Shown here: positions 37,401 through 50,479 of the stretch, piece after piece
How positions within the stretch are numbered: position 1 is the first letter of the stretch
Layout of the letters: each line of letters starts with the position of its first letter
Assembly (NCBI RefSeq): GCF_002078875.1
Contig: NC_034421.1
Span: forward strand, 5,041,800-5,105,799
Length of the DNA: 64,000 nt
Reading direction: 5' to 3'
From: Numida meleagris
Taxonomy: Eukaryota; Chordata; Aves; Galliformes; Numididae
Program-made: the position numbers and the translations under genes
The notes under the pieces: generated by a model
Seen by the model: the letters and a program-made list of their open reading frames with translations, nothing else
What the model was told of the DNA's origin: nothing
The model's database searches: none

Positions 37401-40400
37401 ACAGAAATCTTAAAAACAGCATCCCCTGTGTGGCTCTCCTCATGCAGAGAATGGAGGAAAACCTACAAAATCTCAGTGTTGAGGGCTCACAGTCCTCTCC
37501 CAGTTACTGTCTTGTGTTTTCACTCGTGGGTGTTTTTATCGTGCTGGCTCATGTGCGGTGCCCAGTGGGTGCATGTCGTCATGCAGGGAGGGGACAGCAT
37601 GGGCCCTGGTCCAGCTCCTGGGCACTGCTCCCCTCCGGAGCTGGTTCCCACTGTGCTCCCAGCATCTCGGTGGGTTTTTACATGAGGAATTGGAAACATC
37701 GGGTGTAGATGGAGCTGCTTGAATAAGCACAGCTTATCGCGAACCAGGTTTGCAGAGCAACCGGTCTGGCACAGCTACAACCCACGGCCCCATCTGCTGT
37801 CTTGAGCAGCTGTACTGAAGGGCACCGGGAAGTTATTGCCAGGAACTTTTGGCAGGAGCCAGCGAGGAGACCTCCCTGTGGGGATAGCTGAGCCAGGCAG
37901 AGCGAATTGGAAAGGCAGCAGAGGGCAGAGCAGGATCCGTCCTTGCTACAGGCCAAGGGGAATAGCATCCCTCCAGGCTCAGTGTATTTCTGTGCCCCTC
38001 AGAACCAAGTGCATGATGTGTGAAGCAGGATGGAGCAGCTCCCTCTGCATAGCGGTCAGAGCCAGCATTTGGGGAACGATTCACAGCAGCTTCCCCGCTC
38101 CCCAAGGCTGCGTTCATCACCGGCATGTCTCTAATGAAGCGGAGGCTTTGCTTTCTGGGATCAATGAATCCACCGATCGTGACCTGTCTGCTAAGTGGGA
38201 AATCAGGTCTCTCCCTCCCTGAACTCGTCTGAGCTTGGCTCAAACAGCAGGCTGTGTCCCCAAGGCACTCCATGTCGCTTAATTGCAAATCCCGTGTCTG
38301 ATTAGAGAGCAGCAGCACCAGCATGCAGAGCCCGTGCTGCCACAGCCCAGGGAGCAGCAGTAGGAGCGAGGAGGATATTTCAGGGCTCCAGGAGGGTGGA
38401 AGTCCCCTGGGCTCTCTCTTGTTCTCAATGCACGGATCCTACAGAGCCGGCTACAGGGTTTATTGCTGCTCTACTCTCTCCTAAAGAGCTAAAGCCCTAA
38501 ATCCCCCAAACCACTTGAATCCCTCTAGAAGTCCTTTCTGTGGGGACAAATGCTTGCAGAGAAGTTGGCTTCCCAAAGCAGGAGGCAGCTGCAAAGGTCA
38601 CTGCTACCACCTCACTCTGCCACAAGCCCACCCCACACCACAGGCACCCCATTGCCCCGTAGGTCCGTCCCCATGTAGGGCAGCTTTCCCTAGGACTACA
38701 AAGCTATTCCACCCACTCCAGCACCTTTCCGCTGTGCATTGCTATCCTGTAAGTGCATTGCATTGCTCCAGACCCACACGGTGCATTATTAGGGTGTCTC
38801 CATTAGCAGAGCAGCCACCTAATGCTCACCGCAGCAGGAGGGATGGAGCAGCTGAGTCACTGCATCCTGCATCACCTCCTGTTCCTTGCCCTGGGCATTC
38901 AGCCCTGCTTTCAGACGTGGCACCCAGGGGGGCTGCAGAGAGGGAAAATTCCCCTCCAGGGCTCAGTGGGGGGACAAAATTCGTGGTGGGGCTTCGTGCC
39001 GTGCGTGACGGCCCTCACAGCAGCACCCAGCACCACTTCGTGCCATGCAGAGCTCAGAGCCTGCTGGGGACTGCACATCCCACAAATGATCTCTCAAAGC
39101 CAGGTGGTGGGGCTCAGAGCACCCTAGGCCCCCGGGGAAGGGCAATGCGCAGCTCTGGGACACAAAGGAGAAGGGCTGAGGTTTCCACGGGGACATGCAG
39201 GTTTATCCCCAGGAACTACAAAGCTGCCTATAAATACCTCCTTGGAGCATCGCTTCCCCTCCTCTTTGATGTGGTGCCGTTATTTACTTCAAACCCTCTA
39301 CGGCTGCTGTTATTTTTATCTTCTCTTCTTTCCCCTCCGTTTCACGGTTGTTTACAGGCTGAACTGCAGAAACAACTCAGAAGGGGGGCAGGAAGAAACC
39401 TCGGGGCACGGGACAGCCAGACCCCAGCCAGATCCCTGCCCCATCACCACCCAAGCAAAGGATGAGAGCTCTGCCCCTGGCTGTGCTCCCTGCAGCATCC
39501 CTCAGGCTGAGGTGGGAAGGTCAGAGCTGAAGCCCCGCACCCAGGGCTGGTTGGGCTCAGCCCGCAGGGATTGGCGTAGTCTTTGCATCCCAGCAGTCTC
39601 ACCCCACTTTTGCAGACCCACCCTGGTTTATCCCGTGCTGTATCTGATTTTAAGGTGCTTTGGGGGCTGCTGCTCTCTGGGCGCCATTCCTGGTCCTGCT
39701 GCAGCACTCACTCACATCCCCGATCCAAACACGTTCAGGAAATGCTGGCAGGATTAGTGGTGGCCAGACGCAGGAAATGCAATTAGGAGCGAGCAGCCCT
39801 CTGGACAGAGTGGTTAGCAGCAATTACACAACTCAAATTGCTGAGGGGCTGCAGGGGCCATCAGGAGCAAGGGCACACTTGGAAAGGGATTTGTCCTCAC
39901 AGAGGTAGGTATCACTGCAGCACTACTGCCTGCTTCTGCCTTGTGCCGCCCCAGGGGCAGGAGCCCAGCCAAGCATTTCTCCCTTCTCCCTGGTTGCTCC
40001 CAGGGGCTTTTTACTCCACTTCCCTCCAACCTTTGGCCAGAAGCTTTGCTCAGCTGGAGCACACCAACCCCCCATGGCCACAGACTGGTACATAGCACTG
40101 CTCCCTCGGACATCCCCAAATTAGCTGATCCCTGTCAGACAATGTGGCAGTGACCAGGACTGTCCCTGCTCACAGGGACATGGCTGTAGGGATGTCCTGC
40201 CACTCCCCAGCTGCCTGCAATGTTCAGTCTGCAGGAAATGGGTATCTCTGCAAGGCCAAGGCCCTGCCAGGCCCCAGGAAAACCAGGCGAGCAGCTCAGA
40301 AATTAATGAAAGTGGAAAAACTGTCAGCAGACAGACACAGATGAGCTTAATTCCCTTAAACGAATTAAAAATACATCATCTCACTGCCACGAGCCTGAAG

Positions 40401-43290
40401 CCCGGAGCACCAGCAGTAGGGGCACAGAGAGAGCAGTGAGCACCAACAGCGTACTCCCCCCTGCCCAAATCCTGCCCCAGGAACCCACCCTGCCACCACC
40501 CCATGTATGCATCCCGGGGTGGGGACGCTGCGAGGTGCCAGCTCAGGTGGTTCCAGATCAAAGAAGCCATAGGAACCGACTCTGTGTTTCTCTTCCACAA
40601 CCTTTTTGGCAAGGTGAAGGATAACTGAGCACAAAGCGATCTGTTTTGTAGAAAACAGGGCCTGAAACAAAATCTTGTTTAAGGTTTAAGGTGTTTAATC
40701 CCCTTGTTGCTAAAGCCAAAAGGCACCTTGGGCTGTCCCTGTTCCCTGCACTGCATGTCCCTTCTCCTTCCTGCACCCAGAGAACCAGACACTGCTGGGC
40801 AGCACCACAGTCCCAGTGTCCCCTTTGGAGGATGCAGGGCTGCAGCACCCATCATCTGCACATTTTTTAGAAATTATTTTTTGGCAGATCCCTGTAAAGA
40901 GGGCAGACGCTTTGGTTTGAGGAAGCCCTGGCCGTCGGGGCAGACGTTTGCTGCTGTGGTTTGTCGATTCTGGTGAGGAACCGCCATCCCCCACGGGGCC
41001 CCATTTGGACACGGGTGAGACATTGAAGTGCAAAGGGCAGAGGGGGAAGGAGGAGAGCTGGAGCCTTCCTGCAGAGCAGGACAGACCCAGTGCAACCTGT
41101 GCCAGGCAGACGTGGCACGGTGACACAGAATGATGGGGCTGTGCTGGTGGATGGGCTTAGCAGAGGCTGCGGGGAATTCCTCAGCACAGGGAAAACTTCA
41201 AGCCCCGCTGTGCTGCTCTTCCCCAAGGTCTCCTCCAGCGCAGACAGGCTGGCGTCCAGGGCAGCGTCCTGGCTGGGATTGCACAGCAGGTCATGGCCGT
41301 CTCTATGGGATGGAGCCGGCTAGGAACGATGCTGGGTGCCAGGACGCTGTGCTCAGGGCACCACGGCCCCGCTGCCTGCCTGCCAGGGGTGCTGCCATGG
41401 GAAAGCTCTGCGTTACGGCTGGGCACCATCATACAGGGCCCTACTGCTGGCACTGCCCTGGTTTCCAAATCTGGGCTGAAAGCAGCTGCTCTGCTCCTCC
41501 CTGCTGCCCAGCTGGCAGAAAAAAAACCAGCAAGGGTGAAGGGGAGCAGCAACATAACCCGTTTCTGGGGTGTTTCCCTTGTGGGGTTGTTGCAACAGGG
41601 ACTGGAAACAAGGCAGCTGCATGCACCCGCTGCACGCCTGCACCTGCTGCAAACCCGCACTAGCATTCCCTGCACCTCCCATACTGGATGTTCCCCATGC
41701 ACTCACACTGGGATGCTCTCCGCCGTCTCCATCACGCTGCAGAACAATGGCTCAGAAAACACCAGGCGCAGACCCCATGGATGCAGCACCCATGGGTGCA
41801 GGGCACGAGGCTGCAGCTGCCTGGCTGAGGTTTCCTGATCGGCCCCAAATCCAACCCACTGGGTGCCAGTGCAGGAAGCAGCCTGCAATCTATCACCTCT
41901 CCGAGCGGCACAGTGAGAGCAAAATGGGCTCGGGGGCACACAGTACGGGTTTAGGGCGTGCTCTCTCTGCTTGGCTAAAATGACACTAATTAAGCCCCTC
42001 GCAGCGCGCTAAAGCTGTTCCTACAGGGCAGACAATTAACCTTGAAACTTGGCTTTTAGTGCTTGGAGGGGAGCAAATTTTTCATCCTGTTATTTCCCCG
42101 TGCTATTAAGCTAATCCCAGAGATGGTGAGGGAGAAGCAGCATCACGCGCCTGCAGCCCTCTGCCGAAGCATGCAGCCCCAGCCCTCAGCAGGCTGTTAT
42201 TTTCACCTCAAATCCCCAACAGCATCTCTGCCTCTGGGGTGCGAGATGCGACTGAGGCTGTGGTACTGCATGGTTGCACAGCATTGCAGCTCAGCTCTGC
42301 GTGCACACCGCTGCCAACAGTCCTGTTTTCCTGCAGGAGGAAGGCAAGGAAAAGGTAAGCTGAGGAATGGGGGAGTGCAATTTGGCAGTGCAATGCTCTG
42401 GAAGTACTGTAGGATGGAATTCCCCATCCCTGCAGGCAAAAGGGATGGGAGAGCAAGGATAAAGGGGAACCCAAAGTTGTGAGATGCAGAGGGCAGAAGC
42501 AAACCCCTGTGTGTTAGTAGAGGGGCTTGTTGTGGTCCTCTGCTCCTAAGTGGGGTCTTCAGGGTAGGGGGAACGGGTGAAAGTCCTCAGGAAAGGAAAT
42601 GGGAGCATGTGCTGGGGTACAACACCAGGAAAGCCCAGTGCTGAACATTAGCCCCCATCTCAAGCAACGATTTCAAGCAAAATGCACCTGGAGTAATGAG
42701 CAGTGGGGGACTGCGAGTCATTTCCCCATGGCCGTAATCGATCTCAGTTACCACTCAGACATAAAAGCCTTTTTCCCTGTGGTCAATCTTAGGTTAAAAC
42801 CTCATCTTCCCCATCAGCTGCACCCAAACAGCCCTCGTTCAGCTGCAAGGTGAGCAGTGGTGGGGGGCAGCCCCAGGGGTGAGGACAGGAAGCCCACATG
42901 ATGCCTGAGCCAGCGAGCAAGGGAAGGTGCATTAGGTGTGATGTAAGGTGTGCCACAGGAAAATAAATCATCCCCAGCCTGTGGGGCTGTGATGGGAGAG
43001 ACTGTGCTCACTGGGACCCAACTCTTTTCTGGGATGATGCCGCAGGAATATTCCCAAAAACCACATGGAGCAGCCCACGGTGTTGAGACTACCACTGAGA
43101 CGAGTGAAGCCTGCTGAGCCAGATGAGAGACAGGCGTTGCCCATGGGAAGCTTAACACTGGCAATCCTGCTGGCTGGGTTGGTGCTATCTGTGTCAGGCA
43201 CAGCCATCCTGCACACAGGTGCTCCTTCAACCACACAGCACTCAGCCCAGGAGCTACCACTAGTGCTAACCACCCGCACCCGCACCCTCA

Positions 43291-43362
43291 CATCCATCCA
43301 TCCATCCATCCATCCATCCATCCATCCATCCATCCATCCATCCATCCATCCATCCATCCATC
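43291..43362. repeat. (TCCA)n microsatellite
   Basis: An uninterrupted run of about 18 tetranucleotide units (CATC/TCCA phase), 72 bases. It is preceded by CACCCGCACCCGCACCC, a short CACCCG-type run. No sign of coding use. Confidence 0.97.
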
Positions 43363-46300
43363 ACTGCAAACCTCCCCCCTAATCTTGGGGAGCAGAACTG
43401 GGGCTGCTCAGCCCCACTCCTGAAATAGCGGTGCCCTGAAATAGCAGCCAGCCTCCCACCTGCGCACCGCCGCTGTGAGCGCATTCCCAGCTTGTGCTGC
43501 TAATTGCTTGGCCTTTAAATCAGAGCATGAAGGGCTGCAGCAGCCCTCCAGGAGCCATTTTGTGCTGGGGGGTGCTGTTAAGTGCTGTTTCTCTGAAATG
43601 GGTTGGTTTTAACAGCTTTCCTCTTTTCTTGAGGGGGTGGTGCATTACGGAGGATGGATAGAGCAACGGAAGGGAGAGCTGCACTGTAAAAGCCAGTCTG
43701 CTGCTAAATCTGTTGGAAAAATGATGCTGCAAAGTGCCTTTGCAGTTGTTTGGCCATTTGTTAGCCCGGCAGAGGGGTGGGTCGTGCTGTCTGCATGGCT
43801 GTGCTCCGCTTGTGCAGCCAGGGAATGGGCTGCAGAGCAGCACAGGGCAGGGTGCCCTTGGTGCATGAGGGGCTGGAGGAAGGACCAAGGGAGATGAGGA
43901 TGAGGGAGCACCAACAGGAGATTTTTTTCCTTTCTCTGGGTGACATCCTGGCTTTCTGCCTCGCTCTCCCTTCTGTAAGGTGATGCTTGGATCCTCTTCT
44001 TCCCCAGGGTGTTCCCACAGAGGCACATTCCAATCCCACTGCCTTGCAGCTTTCACCTCCGTGAGAAGTGTTTCCATGAAAGACACATCTCCAGCAGTTC
44101 TGTCACTTCTTGCAGTCAGCTCTCATGGTTTGGAAAAAAAAAAAGTCAGTAGGTGCCTGGGGCAGCAGATGGTCCCGGCTCCTCCTGCCTGCTGTAAAAC
44201 ACAGTGGAGGTTTTACATTCCCATGCTCCTGGAGCTCGGATCCTGCTGCAGCCATGCAGAGTGGGGCTGGGGGCTGCACCCGGCTGTCACTGCTTGGTGC
44301 TGCGCTTCCCTCTGCGCAAGGGGAAGACAAAGCGTCTTGCTGGTCCTATTCTGCAGAAGTGGCAGGGCCCTAATGGGAGAGCTAAATCACGGAGGTGCTT
44401 CAGAGCGTCCTCCCGCTGGCATAAATCAGCACTGCTGGAATCATCTGCCTTGTGCTGTTACACCGGGAGATGCTGGGTCCTTCGTGCGAGCATCCCTGAG
44501 TCCCCGCAGCATCCCTGGGTGTCACAGCGTCCCTGGCCTCTGGGCAGTGCCAGGTGGTCACATTTTGTCTGGTGGCAGCCCTGGCTGAGGTTGAGGGAGA
44601 TGAAGCCAAACGGGGCTGGGCTGGTGGGAGGAATGGTGGGTTTAAAACTTCACTGCCTTCCAGCTTCCCAGCTCTGCTGGAGGCTGGGTTTCTCCAGGAT
44701 TTGGGAGGATTGGCTGTGTGCTATCCAATATCAATGCTCACATCTGCAAACCAGCAGCACGGCTGGGACAGTGGGAGCCACCGTGTCCTTGGGTGCTCCT
44801 CGCCCAAAGCTGGGGAAAGCTGCCTGCAGCCCTGCAGGTGACATTTCCTCCTCTGGGTGACCATGGAGTTGACATGTGCTGTGCTATGGGCTGAGAGAGC
44901 CCTGCACATGGCTGTCCTGGCAGGCACGGCATGGTTCCCAAGGATAAGGTTTGGTGTTGCACCAAGGGTGATGCTGGGAGGAAGCAGGGGCTGCCCCTGG
45001 GTCATGTTGCTGAGCTGGTGGTTTCCACCATGTCCCCATGTTGGCCATGGAGTTGTTTTTTCTTCCATCCTGCGCTGCACAAATTCAGAAGCGGTGTTTC
45101 CTCCAAGTGTCAGCACAAGCCCACCACACCTCCATCAGTGTTGCGCACAGCATGGTCAGGATGCAGCTCCCAGCACTCATCTGCATCCCTGCGCTTCTTT
45201 ATAGCGCTGCAAATCACCACACTGGGACACCAGGTCATAAAAATACCTGCAGCAGGTGTTACTTACCTCCCTGCTGCAAGCAAGATATTCCCATCCCAAG
45301 GCACTGCCCAGTGCATAGTGAGCCCAATTCAGCACAGTACTGATTGCTGCCAGCCTTGTGCACTGCTTATTGTGGTCTGTGCAGCAGTATTGCACTGATG
45401 TGACCCCAAGCAGGGCTCACCCTGGCACCCATAGCCACACCAGTGAGGATAACGTCCAGCACCTCCCCATGCGCTCTGCGCCGGTGCACTTAGAGCCAGA
45501 TTGCATTCCTGGGCCCCATGCTGTGCTGCAGCCCCAGAGCTCGCTGCGTCTCTCTGCCCTGGGTGCTGCCAGGGGCTGCCCCAAAGCCGGGCAGAGGCTG
45601 CCACTTAGTGTTGGGAAGGGAGCACGGCTGCTGCTGCACCCTGTGCTGCAGGCACAGCGCTTGAGCCTGGGGACCTGTATCACCTCAGGGGCTGCGATGT
45701 CCCCAGGCAGCACCCAGCCTGCCCTGAGCATCACGATTAATAACAGACCTGCTAATTGCTGGTCATGAGGCTCGCAGTTCTCCAGCCCCAGCCTTTGGGG
45801 TGCAGAGCAGACCTCACCCCACTGGCTTCACTCATTGTCTGCCTGTCCTCTGACTGCCCTGAGCAGGTGGGGATGTGGGGATATGGAGACGAGGGACCTG
45901 CCCCAGCTGTGCTGTGTGATGGGGCTACAGAGATGCACAGCGCTATAGCATCAAATAGCCAGAATAGCTGTAGGCAAGCAGGAAAGCAGATGGGGCAGGT
46001 CAGCAGGAGGAAGCAGCAGGCTGAGGTTTAGGAATGGCATCGCCATGCTGGTGGCAGAGGATTAAAAGACACAAGGCCATAAGGAAAACCCCCTTCACCC
46101 AACAGCGAACCCTGTCCCATTCCAGCCAGCCCCTTGCCCAGGGAGATCCCAGGTGCCTGGGCAGAGCTTCCCATCCCGCAGCCCTTTGGGGAAACTGAGG
46201 CAAGGAGCAGCCCGGCACCGCTCTGCCCTCCCACCCCTTACCTCCTGCTCCTTCCCCTTGCTATGGCCGCGATTCCCCAGAGACTGTGGTGGCGGTCCGT

Positions 46301-46603
46301 CCTTCCCCTATGATGCTATATTAGCTTAATAGCATTTTTCCACTCCATTTGAGAGGAGAATTTACAATGATCTCCGATTAGGGCTGCCTTGTCAGTGCCA
46401 TACGTCTGCAACCCTGCCCTGCTCCAGCTCACGGGCCGTGGGCACAAACTGACATCCTCTCACTGTGCAAAAGCCTCCAAACTCCTTGTGTCACGTTTTG
46501 CGCTTGCTAACGGGCTTGGGAGCAGGAGGCAGGACTATTTCCATGCTGCTTTTTTCTACCCTTCTCACAGGGATGCTGCTCTCAAAGCTGGGCAGGCACT
46601 CTT

Positions 46604-46645
46604 GCAAACCCTGCTTGTGATCCCACCTGCAAACCCTGCTTGTGA
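46604..46645. repeat. 25-base tandem duplication
   Basis: GCAAACCCTGCTTGTGA occurs at 46604-46620 and again at 46629-46645, giving a 25-base period with about 1.7 copies. Confidence 0.9.
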
Positions 46646-47903
46646 TTCCTGCTTGCACAGCCCGCTCACAGCCCCATGCAGCAGGCAGAGCCTCTGCTCC
46701 CAAACCACCTCAGCCAGTGCTGCTGCTGCTCCTCCTTCACCTCTGCCACAGACAGCTCTGGGCTCGCTTACCAATTAGTGTGGCCCTGCTCATTAAAGCT
46801 CATTATCTGCTGGCGTGAACTTGGACGGATGGTGTGGGCTTTGGCAGGGGATCAAACCTTCCTTCCTTCCAACCACGTCTCGCTCAGCTCCCCCTGCTCA
46901 GGGAGCAGCCCCTAGCCCCCAGATTGGGTTTCTCCCCCCCGTGCCATGTCCCCGGGCAGATATGGGGTCTGTGCATCACAGCCACGATTTCCAGCCCTGG
47001 GCATCCCACACCTCCAAGGCAAAGACTTTCCAGACTGGGACAATCGGAGCCAAACACAGCCTGATTTCATCACAGCAGTGTGAGGGAGGGAGCTCTGACT
47101 TTCCCAGTGCTCCTTCCCCCGTTTCCCAACGCCATCCTTCCCTGGGGAGCCACCAGCTCTGGCTTTCATTAGCGACAGAGCATGCTTTGGTGAATGGCTC
47201 TTGTCAATATCGATTAAACTCCGTCTTCCCATGTGCACAAAAATCCTCTTGCACACCGTTCGGCACTACCATCCTAAAATAACCGGGTAACAAGACCTGA
47301 GTTAACCCTTCCTTCCCCCCTCCAAAAAAAAACTAACCCCAAGGTGAAATCCCCCACTAAGGGCTCCTTTGTTCCTATTGCACAGCAGAAACCCACAGCC
47401 AGCAGAAAGCAGCTGGGCTAAGCTCAAGCCAAACAGCCCCAGCTCGCGCCAGCCAGGGCTGAGCAATGGCCAAGTTGTAGGGCTGTGCCTGCATCATTAA
47501 CCAAATCCCCAGCAAACGCTCCCCGTGGCACCCAACCAGCTCTCCGGGGCTGCAAATTGTGCCCGGGAGCAGATTCTTCCCCAGCTCCTCCTTGCCAGGG
47601 TGCCTTTTACCGCAGACATCCGTGTGCCTGCATCCCACGCTGCCCGGGATTAACTGCCTCTTTTATTGCTGCCAATTACTGGCAGGAAAGCTGCCGCGGG
47701 GCTGGAGGATGCGAGCTGGGTTCCCACCTTCCCGACCCTAATGATGTGAGGTTTTGTGCAGCCGCAGCTCCTTAAGGGCCATAAGGGGAGGCTCAGCCCT
47801 CACTCTGCTTCCCTGCACCCCCATCCTCTGCACCCCACTGCTGGAGGCTTGCAGGAACCCATCGCAAAAGGCAATTTATGGGGAACTGCCTTCTCCAAAT
47901 GTG

Positions 47904-47950
47904 TGGGTTGGGATGCAGTGGGGACACATGGGTTGGGATGCAGTGGGGAT
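47904..47950. repeat. 25-base tandem duplication
   Basis: TGGGTTGGGATGCAGTGGGG starts at 47904 and repeats at 47929, a 25-base period with two near-perfect copies. Confidence 0.9.
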
Positions 47951-48578
47951 GCGTCTGCAGCGACCGGGAGCCCTCCCCGTGTGGGTGGGAGCAGAGGCTG
48001 CGGGCGGCGGACCACACTCAGCTGCTGCTGAATGCTCTGAGATTTCACGCTGCGAGAAGAATGAGCAGATAATAGGATTTTCCATCTCTTCAAAGGGCAC
48101 GCAAGGCAGCCCTGGCGCTGAGCTGCGCCCTGGGAAGAGCCACGGGGCCGATCCTGCTCTGCAGCCGTGAGGATGCTCTGAGCCGTGCGGGTGATGCTGG
48201 GGGTGCTCATGGGCTCCCCCTGCACAAATGGGGACCGGGGGCCAAATCCTGCGATGGACACGGGGCTGGGGGCACCACGCTGCCCGGCCCTCCTGCTCAC
48301 CACCCTGGAACCCCGTGTGCCCCAGATGCTGCACAGCGGGAGCCCAGGGACGATTGGGAAGTGCATTTGGAGAGCTCCCACGGCCCTGCGGCCCCGCTCC
48401 ATTTCTCCCCGGCTGCCTTATCAGCAGTGACTTTCCCGACAGCAATCGATAGAAAACATTTTATCGCCTTCCCAGGCGGCAGCATCCTTGGAGTGGCTCT
48501 GATTTCTGTTTCTATGGTGACATCTTCCGGGCTTAGGCAAGATCTTGCCTTTCTTGGTTGGTGTTGGGTGGTGGAGAC

Positions 48579-48658
48579 NNNNNNNNNNNNNNNNNNNNNN
48601 NNNNNNNNNNNNNNNNNNNNNNNNNNNNNNNNNNNNNNNNNNNNNNNNNNNNNNNNNN
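48579..48658. other. Assembly gap (80 N)
   Basis: Run of undetermined bases. The left flank is G/T-rich (GTTGGTGTTGGGTGGTGGAG) and the right flank starts TTTTTC. Any reading frame drawn across it is meaningless. Confidence 1.
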
Positions 48659-50110
48659 TTTTTCAATCTCTGTACCATTTTCAGTGCAAGAAGGAAGTGG
48701 CAAGGCTCTGAGCATGATGCCTTCAGCCAGCTCGCAGCGCTGGGAGGGGCCCCGGGGCCGCTTTCATCCCCAGAACATGAAGCAGCCTCCGGAACCCAAC
48801 GAGGCCTCCACCTGTCCCCACACCCCTGTCCCCTTCCACCGCTCTGGGCTTCTCCTGCAGCCCTGCAGGCAGCTGCTCGGCCACACAGTGGGGATGGAGC
48901 ACAGCGTATTTTGCCCCTTGGTGCTGCTGGTTCCTCCTTCCCCTTCCTTTCTTCCTCCCATCACCTGCTGAGGAGGAGGAGGAGGGTCACAGCCATGCCC
49001 CCAGCCCACGGGACCCAAGTCAGGAGGGTCACCAGAGCACTGCACAGTGGGGCGCAGCTTGCCACCTCACTCATGCAAATGATTTTTGCTGAGTTATCTG
49101 CACTTGAGGATGTGACTGCCTGATGAACATCGGCACCAGTCCCTCTCAATAGGCCTCCTCTGGCCTCAGGAAAGGCCTTGCCTCCTGCTGCCTACCCCCA
49201 TCAAAGCAGCTGGGAGACACAACGGCCAGCAGCAGCTCTCAGCCCCACGTGCTCACATGCATTTAGGAAATCAGCCCCCAGCTTCTCATCCCCACAACCT
49301 GGGAGCCACCGAACCAGCACCACCGAGACCCGGCTCGGCCCACATCCTCAGTGCTGAGGGAGCAGATGCCCAGGGCTGGCACATCCCAGCCTCCATCCTG
49401 CGCCCCTCAAAATCCCAACTGCGTTCAGCAACCTGCAGAGGTTGAGCAATGCACGGGGAAAGCTGGAACTACATCCTGGCGTTAAGTAATGGTGAGGGCA
49501 TTGCTCACGGCATCAGGCACAGACCCAAAGCACTTAAAGCAAGGAGAGGAATGCCCAGCATGTGTCTGCCATCACCTTGCCCAGCCCAGAGCAAGGCGCT
49601 GCCCGTGACACAGATCAAACCCCACGTATTTCATCCCTACACAACGCCCTTATCTTTGACCCCGAATAAAAATTCTTCCTGGCTCAGCAATACAAAATTA
49701 TCTGCGTGTGCATTAATGCCACATATCAATCAACTTCAGATGCAAATCCACAAAGCGTTTATCCTTAATTTGACCATAAAAGGATCTCTCCACGCCAAGC
49801 ACCTCGTTCAACATTGTTCCGGAGAACGATCAGCAAATCTTCTCCTGGCCACGGTCAAATACTTGGAGCCTCGGCTGCTCCTAATGGGAACAATCTGGCC
49901 GGTTCCTGAGAAAGGGCAGAGCGCCGAGGCCAGGAGTAGAGCAGCACATCCTCCCCATGTCCCCGCGTTCTGAAAAACACCCTCAGATCTGGGAGCTGCG
50001 TGGGAGCGCTGCGATGGGATGGGACGGCCCTTCCCCGGTGAAGCCCATTTACTGGGGGGTCAGTGGGGATTTGTAATGCCAGGAGCACACTGCAGGGCTT
50101 TTTCTGGTTG

Positions 50111-50128
50111 TTTTTTTTTTTTTTTTTT
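50111..50128. repeat. T18 homopolymer
   Basis: Eighteen consecutive T, about 350 bases left of the CpG island. Confidence 0.97.
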
Positions 50129-50479
50129 GAAAGCAACGCTGTTGGCATTAGAAGGCCTCCAACCCAACCTGGCTGCACTGCTCTGGCCCCACAGGGACCC
50201 CACGCCCCGGGGACGTCACTGTCCCAGCACTCAGGTGGCCCCAGTCCAGAGGGACGCACCCCCCCCGGCCCCCCCGCTCTGCACATCCTGCTGGGAAAGA
50301 TTTCCCCTCTGCGCTTCCAAGTCCCGGCTGAAATGAGGCTGAAAAACGTGCAAAATGCTGTTTTCCCTTCGTTTCCTTTGTGCGTTTCACAGCGTGTTCT
50401 GCAAACAGGGCACTTCCTCATAGTTTCGCTCTGGCTCTCGTGTTCGGGAATAAGAGAGGCTTTTATTTGTCAGAGGAAA

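Noticed and set aside
38515..39465. 316-codon plus-strand open frame
   Set aside because: No recognisable domain; composition follows the local GC-rich sequence; no splice or promoter context.
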